Shown here: in pieces, positions 53,573 to 62,669 of the stretch
Layout: each line of letters begins with the position of its first letter
Numbering within the stretch: the first letter of the stretch is position 1
Notes under the pieces: model-generated
Databases searched by the model: none
The model's input: only the letters and a program-made list of their open reading frames with translations
What the model was told of the DNA's origin: nothing
NCBI GenBank assembly: GCA_900542495.1
Contig: UQNW01000017.1
Location: 12,712 to 76,711, forward strand
Direction: 5' to 3'
Source: an uncultured Roseburia sp.
GTDB taxonomy: Bacteria; Bacillota; Clostridia; Lachnospirales; Lachnospiraceae
Length of the DNA: 64,000 nucleotides
Position numbers and translations under genes: made by a program

Positions 53573-53647
53573 TCGGGGTGACAGGATTCGAACCTGCGAC
53601 CTCCTGGTCCCAAACCAGGCGCTCTAGCCAAGCTGAGCCACACCCCG
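53573..53647 (-). tRNA. tRNA-Pro (anticodon TGG)
   Basis: CGGGGTG/CACCCCG acceptor, anticodon loop TTTGGGA between CCTGG and CCAGG. First tRNA after the promoter. Confidence 0.95.
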
Positions 53648-53718
53648 AAGGATAATTTTCAATGCTTTACACATCATAAGAAACTTTGTTTTTGTCTCTC
53701 ACTCGTGACGCAAGAGTT

Positions 53719-53747
53719 ATTATATAAGAGCACAGAGAAAATGTCAA
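53719..53747 (-). promoter_or_regulatory. Promoter of the tRNA cluster
   Basis: Minus strand TTGACA (53742-53747), 17 bp, TATAAT (53719-53724), a full consensus promoter suited to stable RNA genes. Confidence 0.85.
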
Positions 53748-53785
53748 CACTTTTTTTACATTTTTTTCAACTTTTTTGTAAAAGC

Positions 53786-53815
53786 CTGCAACCCTTGATT
53801 TCTCTGGGGTTTGCT
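53786..53815 (-). terminator. Terminator after metallophosphoesterase gene
   Basis: GCAAACCC...GGGTTGC hairpin with a 1-nt bulge followed by AGGCTTTT; just upstream of the tRNA promoter. Confidence 0.5.
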
Positions 53816-53816
53816 C

Positions 53817-54296
53817 TTATAAATACTCAATTTCAAAAGTTGCATCTCCTTTTTTATCAATCTCCATGATAATATAGGACGGTCTTTTTCCCTCCTGTCT
53901 TGGATAGGAAAGGCTGCCCGGATTTAAGGCAATCACATCCTTGTGATAATCAATGATCGGGCGGTGGGTATGTCCGAACATGACGATATCGAATCCCCGA
54001 CCCTCCGCTTCACGCTCAATATCTTCGATTCCGGTATTGACATAATAATAGTGACCGTGGGTGATCAGCACCTTATACTTTCCGATCTGCAGCTCTTTTT
54101 CCCGTGGAAGGGCAGAAAAGAAATCGTTATTTCCTGCTACCACTTCCATAGGACATCCTGCCTGTTCTGCAATATAATCCTCATACCCCTCTGCATCTCC
54201 AAGGTGGATCAGAAGATCAACCGGGCATTCCCGCTCTAACACTTTTAATAAATTTTCATGTTTTCTGTGGGTATCACTGATGATTAATATTCTCAT
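53817..54296 (-). CDS. YfcE-like metallophosphoesterase
   Basis: 159 aa. Metal ligands in SDTHRKHEN, HLGDAEG, AGNND, THGH and FGHTHRP. A small cytoplasmic phosphodiesterase; natural substrate unknown. Overlaps rdgB by 4 bp (ATGA), as is common in Firmicutes. Confidence 0.93.
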   Translation of the reverse strand: MRILIISDTHRKHENLLKVLERECPVDLLIHLGDAEGYEDYIAEQAGCPMEVVAGNNDFFSALPREKELQIGKYKVLITHGHYYYVNTGIEDIEREAEGRGFDIVMFGHTHRPIIDYHKDVIALNPGSLSYPRQEGKRPSYIIMEIDKKGDATFEIEYL

Positions 54297-54892
54297 AAGT
54301 TTTCCTTTGCAAGTTTTTCTTTCATTGCGCGCAGCGCCTTTCCGCGATGACTGATCTCATTCTTCTGTTCCTCGGAAAGTTCTGCTGTAGTACATCCATA
54401 TTTTTCCACGCAAAAAATCGGATCATAGCCAAATCCATTTTCTCCTGCAATCTTATCCCCTATGTATCCCTCCATAGTCTCTCTTGTGACAAGTTCTCTT
54501 CCGTCCGGCAGCACTGCTGCAATGGAACAGACGAAACGGGCAGTTCTTTTCTCTTTCGGAACGCCTGCAAGACGGTCTAAGATCGCCTGATTTTTGATAT
54601 CGTAAGAAGTATCTTCTCCCATATAACGCGCGGAATAGATGCCCGGCTCTTTGTTCAGATAATCCACTTCCAGTCCGGAATCGTCTGCCATAACAACTGC
54701 CTCCGGTGCTTCCTTTGCCACTGCTCTCGCTTTGATAAGTGCATTTTCCTCAAAAGTCTTTCCGTCTTCCACAATATCCAATGCGATTCCTGCCTCTTTC
54801 ATGGATAAAAGCTCCACATTAAGATCTGCCATAATATCTCTGATCTCACGCATTTTTCCTGCGTTTCCTGTTGCAAAAATAATTTTCGTCAT
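54293..54892 (-). CDS. rdgB: dITP/XTP pyrophosphatase RdgB
   Basis: 199 aa from MTKIIFATGN; a frame extended by 9 codons is not supported. Motifs ATGNAGKMREI, ADDSGLEVD, GENGFGYDPIF and SHRGKAL identify the Ham1/RdgB family, which removes non-canonical purine nucleotides. Coupled to the metallophosphoesterase; follows the amidase by 4 bp. Confidence 0.96.
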   Translation of the reverse strand: MTKIIFATGNAGKMREIRDIMADLNVELLSMKEAGIALDIVEDGKTFEENALIKARAVAKEAPEAVVMADDSGLEVDYLNKEPGIYSARYMGEDTSYDIKNQAILDRLAGVPKEKRTARFVCSIAAVLPDGRELVTRETMEGYIGDKIAGENGFGYDPIFCVEKYGCTTAELSEEQKNEISHRGKALRAMKEKLAKENL

Positions 54893-54896
54893 CTTT

Positions 54897-55958
54897 TTAA
54901 TATCCTTTCGCAAATGCATCTAAAACGGCGTCATAAACACCTTCTGCCGCTTTTTTCTGATAATCTGTACTGTTTAAAAGTGCCAGTTCTTCCTGATTCG
55001 TCATAAAACCAACCTCGATCAGCGCCACCGGAACTTCGCTGGTCCGGATGATATAAATCTCATCCCCTTCTACCAGTCCTTTATTTTTGCTCTCCAATGC
55101 CCCTGTCACATGCTCCAAACAAAGCTGTGCAAACGCCTTGCTGCCAAGCTCCTTCGTATCTGACTCGCTGTACATGACCTGTGTTCCATGTGTGGAGGAC
55201 AGGCGCCCGCTTTTCGTTGAATTATTATGTATACTGATAAACAGGTCTGCCTGTGATTTATTGGCAAGCTGCACCCTCTGGTCAAAAGTCGGGTTGCTGT
55301 CATCCGTTCTTGTATAATAAACGCCTATATTTTCCCCGCTCTGGTCAAAAATATCTTTCAGCTGCAGCACGATTCCAAGGTCGATATCTTTTTCATTAAT
55401 GCCCTGTTTTGTCGCTCCCGGCGCCCTTCCGCCGTGCCCTGCGTCCACAACTACCACTTTGTCATACACTTCATGCGGTGTCAGGAAGTCAAAATAATAA
55501 TAGTCGTCGTCATAATCCATATCAAGCTCATAAACCTGATCCATGGTAATCTCGATCAGCCCGTTTCCTTTCCCAACTGCATAGGAAAGATTGTCGATAT
55601 GGTTACTGCTGCCTGTCAGCGGATCATTTTCAAAATAACTGACCTGCGTATCCGGCAATTCGATCCGAATGGTCTGTGTCACATAATCATTCGAAATCGT
55701 GATGTCGCTGCCCTTTACTCCTTCTGGGAGTTTCAGGCGAAGCTGCCGCTTTTCTGTGTCATCTGTCACTTCTGTATTTTTAATTGTAAGATCACTCATC
55801 GTGATTTTCTGTTCTGCAAGTTCAGCCTCTGCGATCCGTTCCTCCTCACGCTCCACAGCCCATGTATGAATTGCCGGAAGTCTCGGCAATAACACACACG
55901 TTGCGATCATGAGAAGAACCGCTGTCACAGTTGCAAACTTCATTGCTTTCTCTTCCAC
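54897..55958 (-). CDS. N-acetylmuramoyl-L-alanine amidase
   Basis: 353 aa with an N-terminal signal anchor (about residues 8-26), a beta-rich AMIN-like region (about 60-165) and an Amidase_3 domain: zinc ligands in VDAGHGG, the Glu of INEKDIDL and the SIHNN histidine, with the catalytic Glu in IEVGFMTN. Cuts the stem peptide from peptidoglycan outside the membrane. The start is uncertain: a GTG after AGGGGG (used here) or the ATG five codons later. Confidence 0.93.
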   Translation of the reverse strand: MEEKAMKFATVTAVLLMIATCVLLPRLPAIHTWAVEREEERIAEAELAEQKITMSDLTIKNTEVTDDTEKRQLRLKLPEGVKGSDITISNDYVTQTIRIELPDTQVSYFENDPLTGSSNHIDNLSYAVGKGNGLIEITMDQVYELDMDYDDDYYYFDFLTPHEVYDKVVVVDAGHGGRAPGATKQGINEKDIDLGIVLQLKDIFDQSGENIGVYYTRTDDSNPTFDQRVQLANKSQADLFISIHNNSTKSGRLSSTHGTQVMYSESDTKELGSKAFAQLCLEHVTGALESKNKGLVEGDEIYIIRTSEVPVALIEVGFMTNQEELALLNSTDYQKKAAEGVYDAVLDAFAKGY

Positions 55959-55969
55959 GTAACCCCCTG

Positions 55970-57676
55970 TTAACGGTCATTACTAAATGCTTTGAGACAA
56001 ATATTACAGTTCTCCACATTTTTTACATTTTCCCATTCAAAACCATTGGCACTGACATATCCTTCGCCGTCATCTAAAATGACATTGGCGGTGGCATCAT
56101 CTGCCTCATATTCAATGGCAAGCGGGTGCACCGCATCCGGCGTACTGATAAATAATACTACCGCATATCTGTCTCCTGCATCCAATGCCACTTCTTTTTC
56201 AAATGGAATCGTATAATAACCGGCATTACTCAGCTTTCCGGATGCCACCTGCGTCATATTGTTCAAAGATGATTCATCCTCAAAATTTTTCACCACATAA
56301 AGCTGATATTCCGAATCTTTTCCTGTCGCGTAAAAACTTGCCGCCTCAAGATTCTGGTCTGATTCTGCTGTATAAACATTTGCTCCATAAATGCTCTCTT
56401 TGTTATAGCCAAGCTGTCCTACCCAGCCACAGAGATCACTCTGGTAAATGTGGTCATAATTGTCGCTGTCCTCAATTCCTGTATACACGACATTGTGTGT
56501 ACCGATATTGGTATCATAATAGGAAATATAAAAAATTCCACCGTCGCCAAATCCGCTTCCCCAGCTGTTCTGACAGATAAATGCGCCGTCGCCCTCTAGA
56601 TCCACGGAAAAATTATCTTTCGAATAACTGTCATCCCAGCCAATGATCACAACGTCGTGATTCGGTTTTTCGGTACCAATATAGCAGTAGGAGCTTGTTC
56701 TGCGGTCATAATACGGAGATCTTGACTGCGAACTTTTCAGTGCATTGTAAATAGAAGTCTGCACTCCTCCGTATTTGAACACAGCCTCTTTGATCTTCTC
56801 ATAATCTTTTCCGTCAATGATCTGCATCTCCTGCACATGTTTTACTGCTGCAAGATCCGGGTTTGTCTTTCTGTCGCCATACGGATCATCCTTTTCTAAC
56901 ACCGGTCCCGTCCACGAAGCAAGATATGCCATTCCCATTGTGTACTCGCCACCGTCATCCTGCGTCAGGTTAAATCCATTGTTCAGTGTCATATGATCCA
57001 CGGAAAACTGATAGGTCTGCTCCGGCAGAAGAACCGATTCCATAGCGCTCAATGCTGCAAACGACCAGCATGTTCCATACGTTCCCTGATTTCGGATCAT
57101 GGAAATGCGCGCCCGGTCACGAAGATCATATTTTGTCGGGATGATCGTTGTGCTCTCCGACACATCTGCTGCCTGCGCCTTGTTTTCCTGAATATTCCAT
57201 GTGTACGAATAGTCCAGATAATTAGACAGGTCATTCAGACTCACATAATACTCTTTATTTTTCTTCATCAACGGCGAAACTACTTTTTCCTTTTCCCCAT
57301 TCACCTCGATCGTATCATCATTCAGGGAAAAGGAAAGTTCACTGTTATGCTTTTCAACTAGCAGCGTATCTTCATTATAGATATGCGCACTGCAATTTAA
57401 CGCATCCCTTAAAATAGAAACAGGAACCATAATATCCAGATTCGAATCCATGAAAAACTGGTATTTTTCATTCGTGTATTCCTTATTGTCGATCACCACC
57501 GACAAAAGTCCTTCATTGACGCTCTGTGCGATCAGTGGATTCCACGTTGTCTCCTCAAGCTGCGCCCCACGGAAATGATTCACGGTCTGGTATTGTTCCC
57601 CGACATTATTAAATTTTAACAAAAGTGCAACTGCCAGCACTCCCGTGAAGGCAATATATCGCTTCGAATACTTCAT
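55970..57676 (-). CDS. Exported papain-like (C1A) cysteine protease
   Basis: 568 aa. A signal anchor (residues 8-21), a copper-amine-oxidase-N-like stalk (about 55-160), then the peptidase: Gln197 and Cys203 in RNQGTYGTCWSFAA, the His in PNHDVVIIGWDD and the Asn in CQNSWGSGFGDGG. The C-terminal 150 residues form a lectin-like beta domain. Presumably acts at the cell surface on proteins of unknown type. Same direction as the amidase, 11 bp apart. Confidence 0.88.
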   Translation of the reverse strand: MKYSKRYIAFTGVLAVALLLKFNNVGEQYQTVNHFRGAQLEETTWNPLIAQSVNEGLLSVVIDNKEYTNEKYQFFMDSNLDIMVPVSILRDALNCSAHIYNEDTLLVEKHNSELSFSLNDDTIEVNGEKEKVVSPLMKKNKEYYVSLNDLSNYLDYSYTWNIQENKAQAADVSESTTIIPTKYDLRDRARISMIRNQGTYGTCWSFAALSAMESVLLPEQTYQFSVDHMTLNNGFNLTQDDGGEYTMGMAYLASWTGPVLEKDDPYGDRKTNPDLAAVKHVQEMQIIDGKDYEKIKEAVFKYGGVQTSIYNALKSSQSRSPYYDRRTSSYCYIGTEKPNHDVVIIGWDDSYSKDNFSVDLEGDGAFICQNSWGSGFGDGGIFYISYYDTNIGTHNVVYTGIEDSDNYDHIYQSDLCGWVGQLGYNKESIYGANVYTAESDQNLEAASFYATGKDSEYQLYVVKNFEDESSLNNMTQVASGKLSNAGYYTIPFEKEVALDAGDRYAVVLFISTPDAVHPLAIEYEADDATANVILDDGEGYVSANGFEWENVKNVENCNICLKAFSNDR

Positions 57677-57693
57677 GTAGCCCTGAACTCTCC

Positions 57694-58842
57694 TTAATTA
57701 CGCTTTTTAGGAGGCTTTGGTCCTAAAAACTGATAAAAATAGGTTTTTAACATACCATTGTATATTTTCCGGTTTTTGTCTGCTTTTCTTCCGATATACT
57801 TCTCGGTGTCCGCATAACTGGTGATCAGAAACATTGACCACGAATCTAATTTTGCAAACGACTGTCCGATCTCTGTATACAGCTTTGGAAGGTCTGCCTT
57901 ATCCTCTAAACGTTCCCCATATGGTGGGTTTGTGATAATAAATCCATACTTTTTCGGGTGGCTTAAATCTGCAACCGCACGCTGCTGGAAATGGATCATA
58001 TGATCAACTCCTGCCCGCTTTGCATTCTCTCTGGCGGCTTTGATCACCTCTCCGTCAATATCATATCCCTGGATATCGACTTTCACTGTTGTGTCAATCA
58101 TATCTTCCGCCTCTTTTACACACTCATACCAGAGTTTGCGGTCGATCAGGTTTGTCCATTCTTCCGCTGTAAAATCGCGGTTCATTCCCGGTGCGATATT
58201 CGCAGCGATCATAGCTGCCTCAATCGGGAATGTACCACTTCCGCAAAATGGATCGACCAGAATACGGTCTTTCCGCCATGGTGTCAGCAGAATCAGTGAT
58301 GCTGCAAGTGTCTCTGTCAAAGGCGCCTTGCTGGTCATCGTTCTGTAACCACGTTTATGTAAAGATTCCCCGGATGTATCCAATGCCACCGTCACTTCAT
58401 CCTTCAGTAAAAAAATACGGACCGGATAGGCTGCTCCGTCTTCTTTGAACCAGTCCTTATGATACTTCTGCTTCATGCGCTCCACCATTGCTTTCTTTGC
58501 AATGGACTGGATATCCGACGGGCTGAACAGTTTGCTGTTAATGGAAGATGCCTTTTTTACCCAGAACTTTCCGTCTTCCGGAATATATTCTTCCCACGGA
58601 AGATTCTTGATTCCCTGAAAAAGTTCTTCGAAGGTTGTCGCCTTAAAACGTCCAACCTGGATCATCACACGTTCTGCCGTGCGCAGGAAAATGTTGGCAC
58701 GGCAGATTGCTTCCTCATCTCCCTCAAACGTCACTCTGCCATCTTCTACTTTTGTGATCTCATATCCAAGATCATATATTTCTCTTTTTAAAACTGCCTC
58801 TAAACCAAAATGGCAAGGCACAAGTAAATCAAATGTTCTCAC
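57694..58842 (-). CDS. THUMP-domain RNA methyltransferase (RlmL/YpsC-like)
   Basis: 382 aa. An N-terminal THUMP domain (about 1-155) followed by a Rossmann methyltransferase with PFCGSGTFPIEAA and the catalytic NPPYGERL. By family it methylates N2 of guanine in 23S rRNA using S-adenosylmethionine; the exact site is not proven here. Follows an unrelated rhodanese gene. Confidence 0.93.
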   Translation of the reverse strand: MRTFDLLVPCHFGLEAVLKREIYDLGYEITKVEDGRVTFEGDEEAICRANIFLRTAERVMIQVGRFKATTFEELFQGIKNLPWEEYIPEDGKFWVKKASSINSKLFSPSDIQSIAKKAMVERMKQKYHKDWFKEDGAAYPVRIFLLKDEVTVALDTSGESLHKRGYRTMTSKAPLTETLAASLILLTPWRKDRILVDPFCGSGTFPIEAAMIAANIAPGMNRDFTAEEWTNLIDRKLWYECVKEAEDMIDTTVKVDIQGYDIDGEVIKAARENAKRAGVDHMIHFQQRAVADLSHPKKYGFIITNPPYGERLEDKADLPKLYTEIGQSFAKLDSWSMFLITSYADTEKYIGRKADKNRKIYNGMLKTYFYQFLGPKPPKKRN

Positions 58843-58913
58843 TGAAATCTCCTCTAAAAATAAGTCTAAAAACCTATTCTTATATTATCTGTTCTATTTT
58901 GAACTGTCAATTG

Positions 58914-59219
58914 CTAAAATGTGGGTAACTGTTCCCGCATCGCATTTGCGCCACCGATCACCGTGTAAACCTCATACCCTTCTTTTCCAAGTTTTCTTGC
59001 AGCAAGAAGACTTGTACTTCCATACTCACAGTACAAAAGCAGAGGACGGTTTTTTGAGAAGCGGCAGCCCCAGTGGTCTTCGTCACTATACGGGATGTTC
59101 ACCGCACCTTTATAATGGTATTTTCTGTATTCCTGCGGATTTCGGATATCAACCACTCTTGCTCTTTTCTGAAAACATATATTCTGGATATCTCTTGGAT
59201 GAATGGTATAGAATGCCAT
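58914..59219 (-). CDS. Single-domain rhodanese-like protein
   Basis: 101 aa. The active-site Cys64 lies in LLYCEYGSTS and the conserved start VVDIRNPQEY is at 22-31. May transfer sulfur or serve as a regulatory module. No membrane segment. Confidence 0.88.
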   Translation of the reverse strand: MAFYTIHPRDIQNICFQKRARVVDIRNPQEYRKYHYKGAVNIPYSDEDHWGCRFSKNRPLLLYCEYGSTSLLAARKLGKEGYEVYTVIGGANAMREQLPTF

Positions 59220-59317
59220 ATTTCCTCCCTTTATAGCAAGAGACAGATCACAGTGTGTTCTGTAATCTGTCTCTGATTTTTCCTTATTACATGTTATGCA
59301 GCAATTCGTTTTCCGTG

Positions 59318-59494
59318 CTACTGCTCCTCGTGGTGGCAGTCGGAAGTTTTGTTTGTGGATCTGTTTGTGGACTTGTTTGTAGATTTATTGGTGGATTTGT
59401 TCTGACCACTCTTATTCTGTCCATTGCTGTTTTCATAGCTGTTCTGCTCGTAATTGTTTTCGCTCTTGTTTGTACTATCCATGTTTTTTGCCAT
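59318..59494 (-). CDS. Small Asn/Ser-rich protein with KSTN repeats
   Basis: 58 aa from MAKNMDSTNKS with a perfect CAGGAGG ribosome-binding site. Four to five tandem KSTN/RSTN units occupy residues 33-49, and the end reads SDCHHEEQ. Low complexity, hydrophilic, no signal. The composition recalls small spore proteins such as gamma-type SASP, but I cannot assign it. A longer frame of 104 codons overlaps it on the same strand but lacks a ribosome-binding site and is judged spurious. Confidence 0.65.
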   Translation of the reverse strand: MAKNMDSTNKSENNYEQNSYENSNGQNKSGQNKSTNKSTNKSTNRSTNKTSDCHHEEQ

Positions 59495-59609
59495 GATAAA
59501 ATGTCCTCCTGTTTTGTGTACAAAATTTTCTTCTTTTTTACATGTAAAACTGTTCTGTCACATGCATTTCTATTATTTGAAGATTCACACAAAATATACA
59601 TTTTTTAAA

Positions 59610-59638
59610 TTGCTTTTTAAATATAGATAGGCTATACT
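59610..59638 (+). promoter_or_regulatory. Promoter facing a gene-free short interval
   Basis: TTGCTT (59610-59615), 17 bp, TATACT (59633-59638). Followed by a palindrome and a terminator about 90 bp later. Confidence 0.5.
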
Positions 59639-59644
59639 AACGTT

Positions 59645-59740
59645 GTGATACGAAAACGTATCATAGTTATACCCCTTATTAATTATTTATACTCCCCTCA
59701 GAAAAAGCCAGGTGCACAGCACCCGGCTTTTTCTATAAGT
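59645..59740 (+). ncRNA. Candidate small RNA
   Basis: A transcript of about 95 nt from the promoter at 59610 to the terminator at 59700-59735. No ORF with a ribosome-binding site lies inside. The palindrome TGATACG-AAAA-CGTATCA (59646-59663) covers the predicted start and may be an operator. Only promoter and terminator logic supports this. Confidence 0.3.
59700..59735. terminator. Bidirectional terminator after the cNMP-binding gene
   Basis: AGAAAAAGCC-GGTGC and its complement form a stem with T-rich ends on both strands; 34 bp beyond the stop codon of the minus-strand gene. Confidence 0.8.
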
Positions 59741-59768
59741 TTGTATCATTTCTTCAACATGACAATAT

Positions 59769-62057
59769 TTACATCTGATAATATAATAAGTTGTCTTTCA
59801 AATCCTGATTCAGTTCTCCACCGGCACGTTTATACTTGTCATAAACTGCAAGGATACGTTTCACGCTCTTAGAGCACTGGATATCGTAGCGGTTCAAAAG
59901 CTCCTGATACATAGGATTTGCTTTCAGTTCGTTTCGCAATTCTTTCGAGAACGGACAATAACTCATGAGAATCTGTCTTGAAACTTTGTTCAGACGGTAG
60001 CTTCCTCTCGATTCGTATTTGATCCAGTTCTGGTAATCTTTCACAAACACTTCTCTGTAATTATTCTTTGCACGGAATAAAGCATTTTTCAGCTTTTCTT
60101 TTGCATCCGCAGACAAGTCAAAATTCTTCCGGTAAAACTGGATGTAATCGCAATACTCGGCAGTCAGTGACTTTTCACGGATATCATTCCAGTGTACGCC
60201 CTGAATCTTTCTGCAGATCTCCCAGCGATATCTTGCCATTGTCTCGATCATCATGTCTTCGAGATCTACTGCTGTAAAAATCGGGAACATAAAGCGTGCT
60301 GACGTGTCTCGCTTTACTCCTGCCGTCTCCTGCCACATCATTGCTTTCGTACCGGCATTCGGCATTAAAATAATATCCGGCAATACCTCTTTCATAATGT
60401 TTTCATGATTAATTCCTTTTTCCGGGTCTGAAAACAGCACTTCCCGGTAAAAAACAGAGAAATCTACTTTACGGATCTGGTTGATTACTTCCTCTAACCG
60501 CTCTGCTGTCACAAGCATTTTTTCCACGGAATTGATCAGATCATACTCTCCTAAGATCGGGCAGAATGTGGAAATCTTTCCATATGTTGCACGGTTTCCG
60601 GACATAAACATATTCTGAATCTCGTATTTTACTTTCAGTTCACGGTTATCCTGAAGCTGTTTCATCTGTGCTTCCGTAATCTGCTTAGTTTTAAGCTTCT
60701 CCAATAAATACTGACTGTAATCGAGATCAAACTCATTCTTGGACGGCTCTTTTCGTCCTTCATAGATTGCCTTGAGCCATTCATACATGGTATACACATG
60801 CTCGGAATGACATAAATCCAAATGCTCTGTCAGGTCATACAATGCATTGGCATTGTCCTCGCCCACCATCTGCACATCCATAAATCCAAAATTTAAAAAC
60901 ATTTCAATGATCGGCGTTGTCTGATCCTGCTCCTGCATCGCACGCATGAATACCTTATAATATACATCATAAAAAACTGGTGTTAACTGTTTTCTGATGC
61001 GGTAAGCCTCATCATCAGTAGAGAGCATATCCGGCAGTTCACGGTATTCCTTGATCTTGTTGCGGACATCCTCTATCTGCAGTTCATCTAATCCTGCATA
61101 AGTAAGAATGTGCTCTAAGCAGTCCTCGCTCTCTTCTTCATCACTCTCAAACTCATCTTCGTCCTCATCAAAAACTCCGACAGAAGCCACTTCCTCTAAG
61201 CCATTGCTTCCAAATTCATAGTTCTGATATTCACTCCAACGGTAATCAATGACTCTCTGATCATAAATCTTTAATTTTTTTACCAGTTCAATGATCAGTT
61301 TTACCTCTTTATTGATTGGTTCTAATTCCTCATGATTAAGTCCGGCACGGATCTCAAGGTCAAAGAATAACTGGAAAATATCTTTTCCTGACTCACTGAT
61401 CAGCAGATCCTTATTATATAAAAGATACGCAGCCATCTCGCTGATTCCCTGTGCCACTCTTCGCATCTGCGCGGATGCCTCCATGATTGCTCCGACACAG
61501 AGACTGTCATCTTTTTCCAGAAGGTTCAAATATTCTTCCAGATAATTTGTGACCAGACTGCTGCTATTATCCATTTCCCATTTTTCTGCTTTATGGCGCA
61601 TTTCCAGAGAATGGAAATAGTCCATTTTCGAAAATGGCTGTTCCTCTAACTGATACTGATTGCAAATGGTTTTATAATCATTATAAAATGTCTCGATAAA
61701 TGTATGAAACTGTCTGCATTTCACATCCAGTCCCGCATAAACCTGCAGCATCTGCTGTCTCTGTTCGATTGCTGCTTTTAAAAAATATCTCCGGATCTTA
61801 GGATCATTGGATAAAATACCCTGAAGATCTTCCGAGGATTCACACAGAAATACCGCAAGTACACTGTCCTCCGCCGCAATATAATCACACAGAAATCTGT
61901 CGTTCTCCAAAATTCCGACAATGCCGTTCTGCTTCAGTTCCAATTCCACAAACGCATACTTCTGGATCACAGAACCTTCCTGAATAAAATACCATTCTTT
62001 TACTTTGTCATTCTTTTTTGCGACAACCTGACCCTTTTGTACCTTCAATACTTCCAT
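59769..62057 (-). CDS. Large protein with N-terminal cyclic-nucleotide-binding-like domain
   Basis: 762 aa. Residues 1-100 fit a Crp-like cNMP-binding jelly roll (GQVVAKKNDKVKEWYFIQEGSVIQ), but no helix-turn-helix follows. The remaining 650 residues are helical, with an acidic break at about 300-315 (DEDEDEFESDEEESED). No catalytic motif or membrane segment recognised. A signalling or scaffold role is possible. Single gene with its own terminator. Confidence 0.75.
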   Translation of the reverse strand: MEVLKVQKGQVVAKKNDKVKEWYFIQEGSVIQKYAFVELELKQNGIVGILENDRFLCDYIAAEDSVLAVFLCESSEDLQGILSNDPKIRRYFLKAAIEQRQQMLQVYAGLDVKCRQFHTFIETFYNDYKTICNQYQLEEQPFSKMDYFHSLEMRHKAEKWEMDNSSSLVTNYLEEYLNLLEKDDSLCVGAIMEASAQMRRVAQGISEMAAYLLYNKDLLISESGKDIFQLFFDLEIRAGLNHEELEPINKEVKLIIELVKKLKIYDQRVIDYRWSEYQNYEFGSNGLEEVASVGVFDEDEDEFESDEEESEDCLEHILTYAGLDELQIEDVRNKIKEYRELPDMLSTDDEAYRIRKQLTPVFYDVYYKVFMRAMQEQDQTTPIIEMFLNFGFMDVQMVGEDNANALYDLTEHLDLCHSEHVYTMYEWLKAIYEGRKEPSKNEFDLDYSQYLLEKLKTKQITEAQMKQLQDNRELKVKYEIQNMFMSGNRATYGKISTFCPILGEYDLINSVEKMLVTAERLEEVINQIRKVDFSVFYREVLFSDPEKGINHENIMKEVLPDIILMPNAGTKAMMWQETAGVKRDTSARFMFPIFTAVDLEDMMIETMARYRWEICRKIQGVHWNDIREKSLTAEYCDYIQFYRKNFDLSADAKEKLKNALFRAKNNYREVFVKDYQNWIKYESRGSYRLNKVSRQILMSYCPFSKELRNELKANPMYQELLNRYDIQCSKSVKRILAVYDKYKRAGGELNQDLKDNLLYYQM

Positions 62058-62084
62058 ACAATCTACCTGCCACTTTCTTATCTG

Positions 62085-62648
62085 TTAACGATTCTTTATT
62101 TCTTTGATGATCTCATCTAAAATACAATTTGCAGCACTCTGCTTGCTCATCAGCTCTAATTGCAGTTCCCGGTCTCTCGTGATGATCGTGATCAGATTTG
62201 TATCCACACCGAATCCTGCACCTTTTTCTTTTAAATTGTTGGCAACAATCATATCAAGATTCTTTTTATCCAGTTTTTTTCTGGAATTTTCCAGCATATT
62301 TTCTGTTTCCATGGAAAATCCACATAAATATGTCTTTCCTTTGTTCTGTCCTAAATATGCAAGAATATCGGTTGTGCGTTTCAATTCGATCACAGCATCG
62401 CGGTCTGACTTCTTTATCTTCTCGTCACAGACCTCTTTTGGTCTGTAATCTGCAACAGCCGCTGCTTTTATTATTATATCGTTTTCTGACGCATTTGTCG
62501 CTACTTTTTCAAACATTTCCTGTGCTGAAGTGACTGGGATCACATCGACAAACATTGGCGGCGCGATCAAAATCTTGCAGTTACATGCCATTACAGTTAT
62601 AGCAAGCATATCATCTGCAATCCCGACAGCGATTTTTCCGATCGCCAT
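62085..62648 (-). pseudogene. coaBC: Decayed coaBC (phosphopantothenoylcysteine synthase/decarboxylase) remnant
   Basis: 187 codons joining a middle piece of CoaC (GKIAVGIADDMLAITVMACN...IAPPMF) straight to the C-terminal half of CoaB (VDVIPVTSAQEMFE, AAAVADYRP, KLDKKNLDMIVANN). The CoaC flavin and active-site regions and the CoaB segment with the ITAGGT-type nucleotide motif are absent. A normal enzyme has about 400 aa. No plausible start context. An intact copy must lie elsewhere if the cell makes coenzyme A this way. Confidence 0.75.
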
Positions 62649-62669
62649 TGTAAGCAGCGCCGCAACAAT

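Noticed and set aside
59287..59601. 104-codon minus-strand ORF overlapping the Asn/Ser-rich protein
   Set aside because: Another frame at the same place has a perfect ribosome-binding site and repeat structure. This frame has none and its sequence looks like an out-of-frame reading of the repeats.
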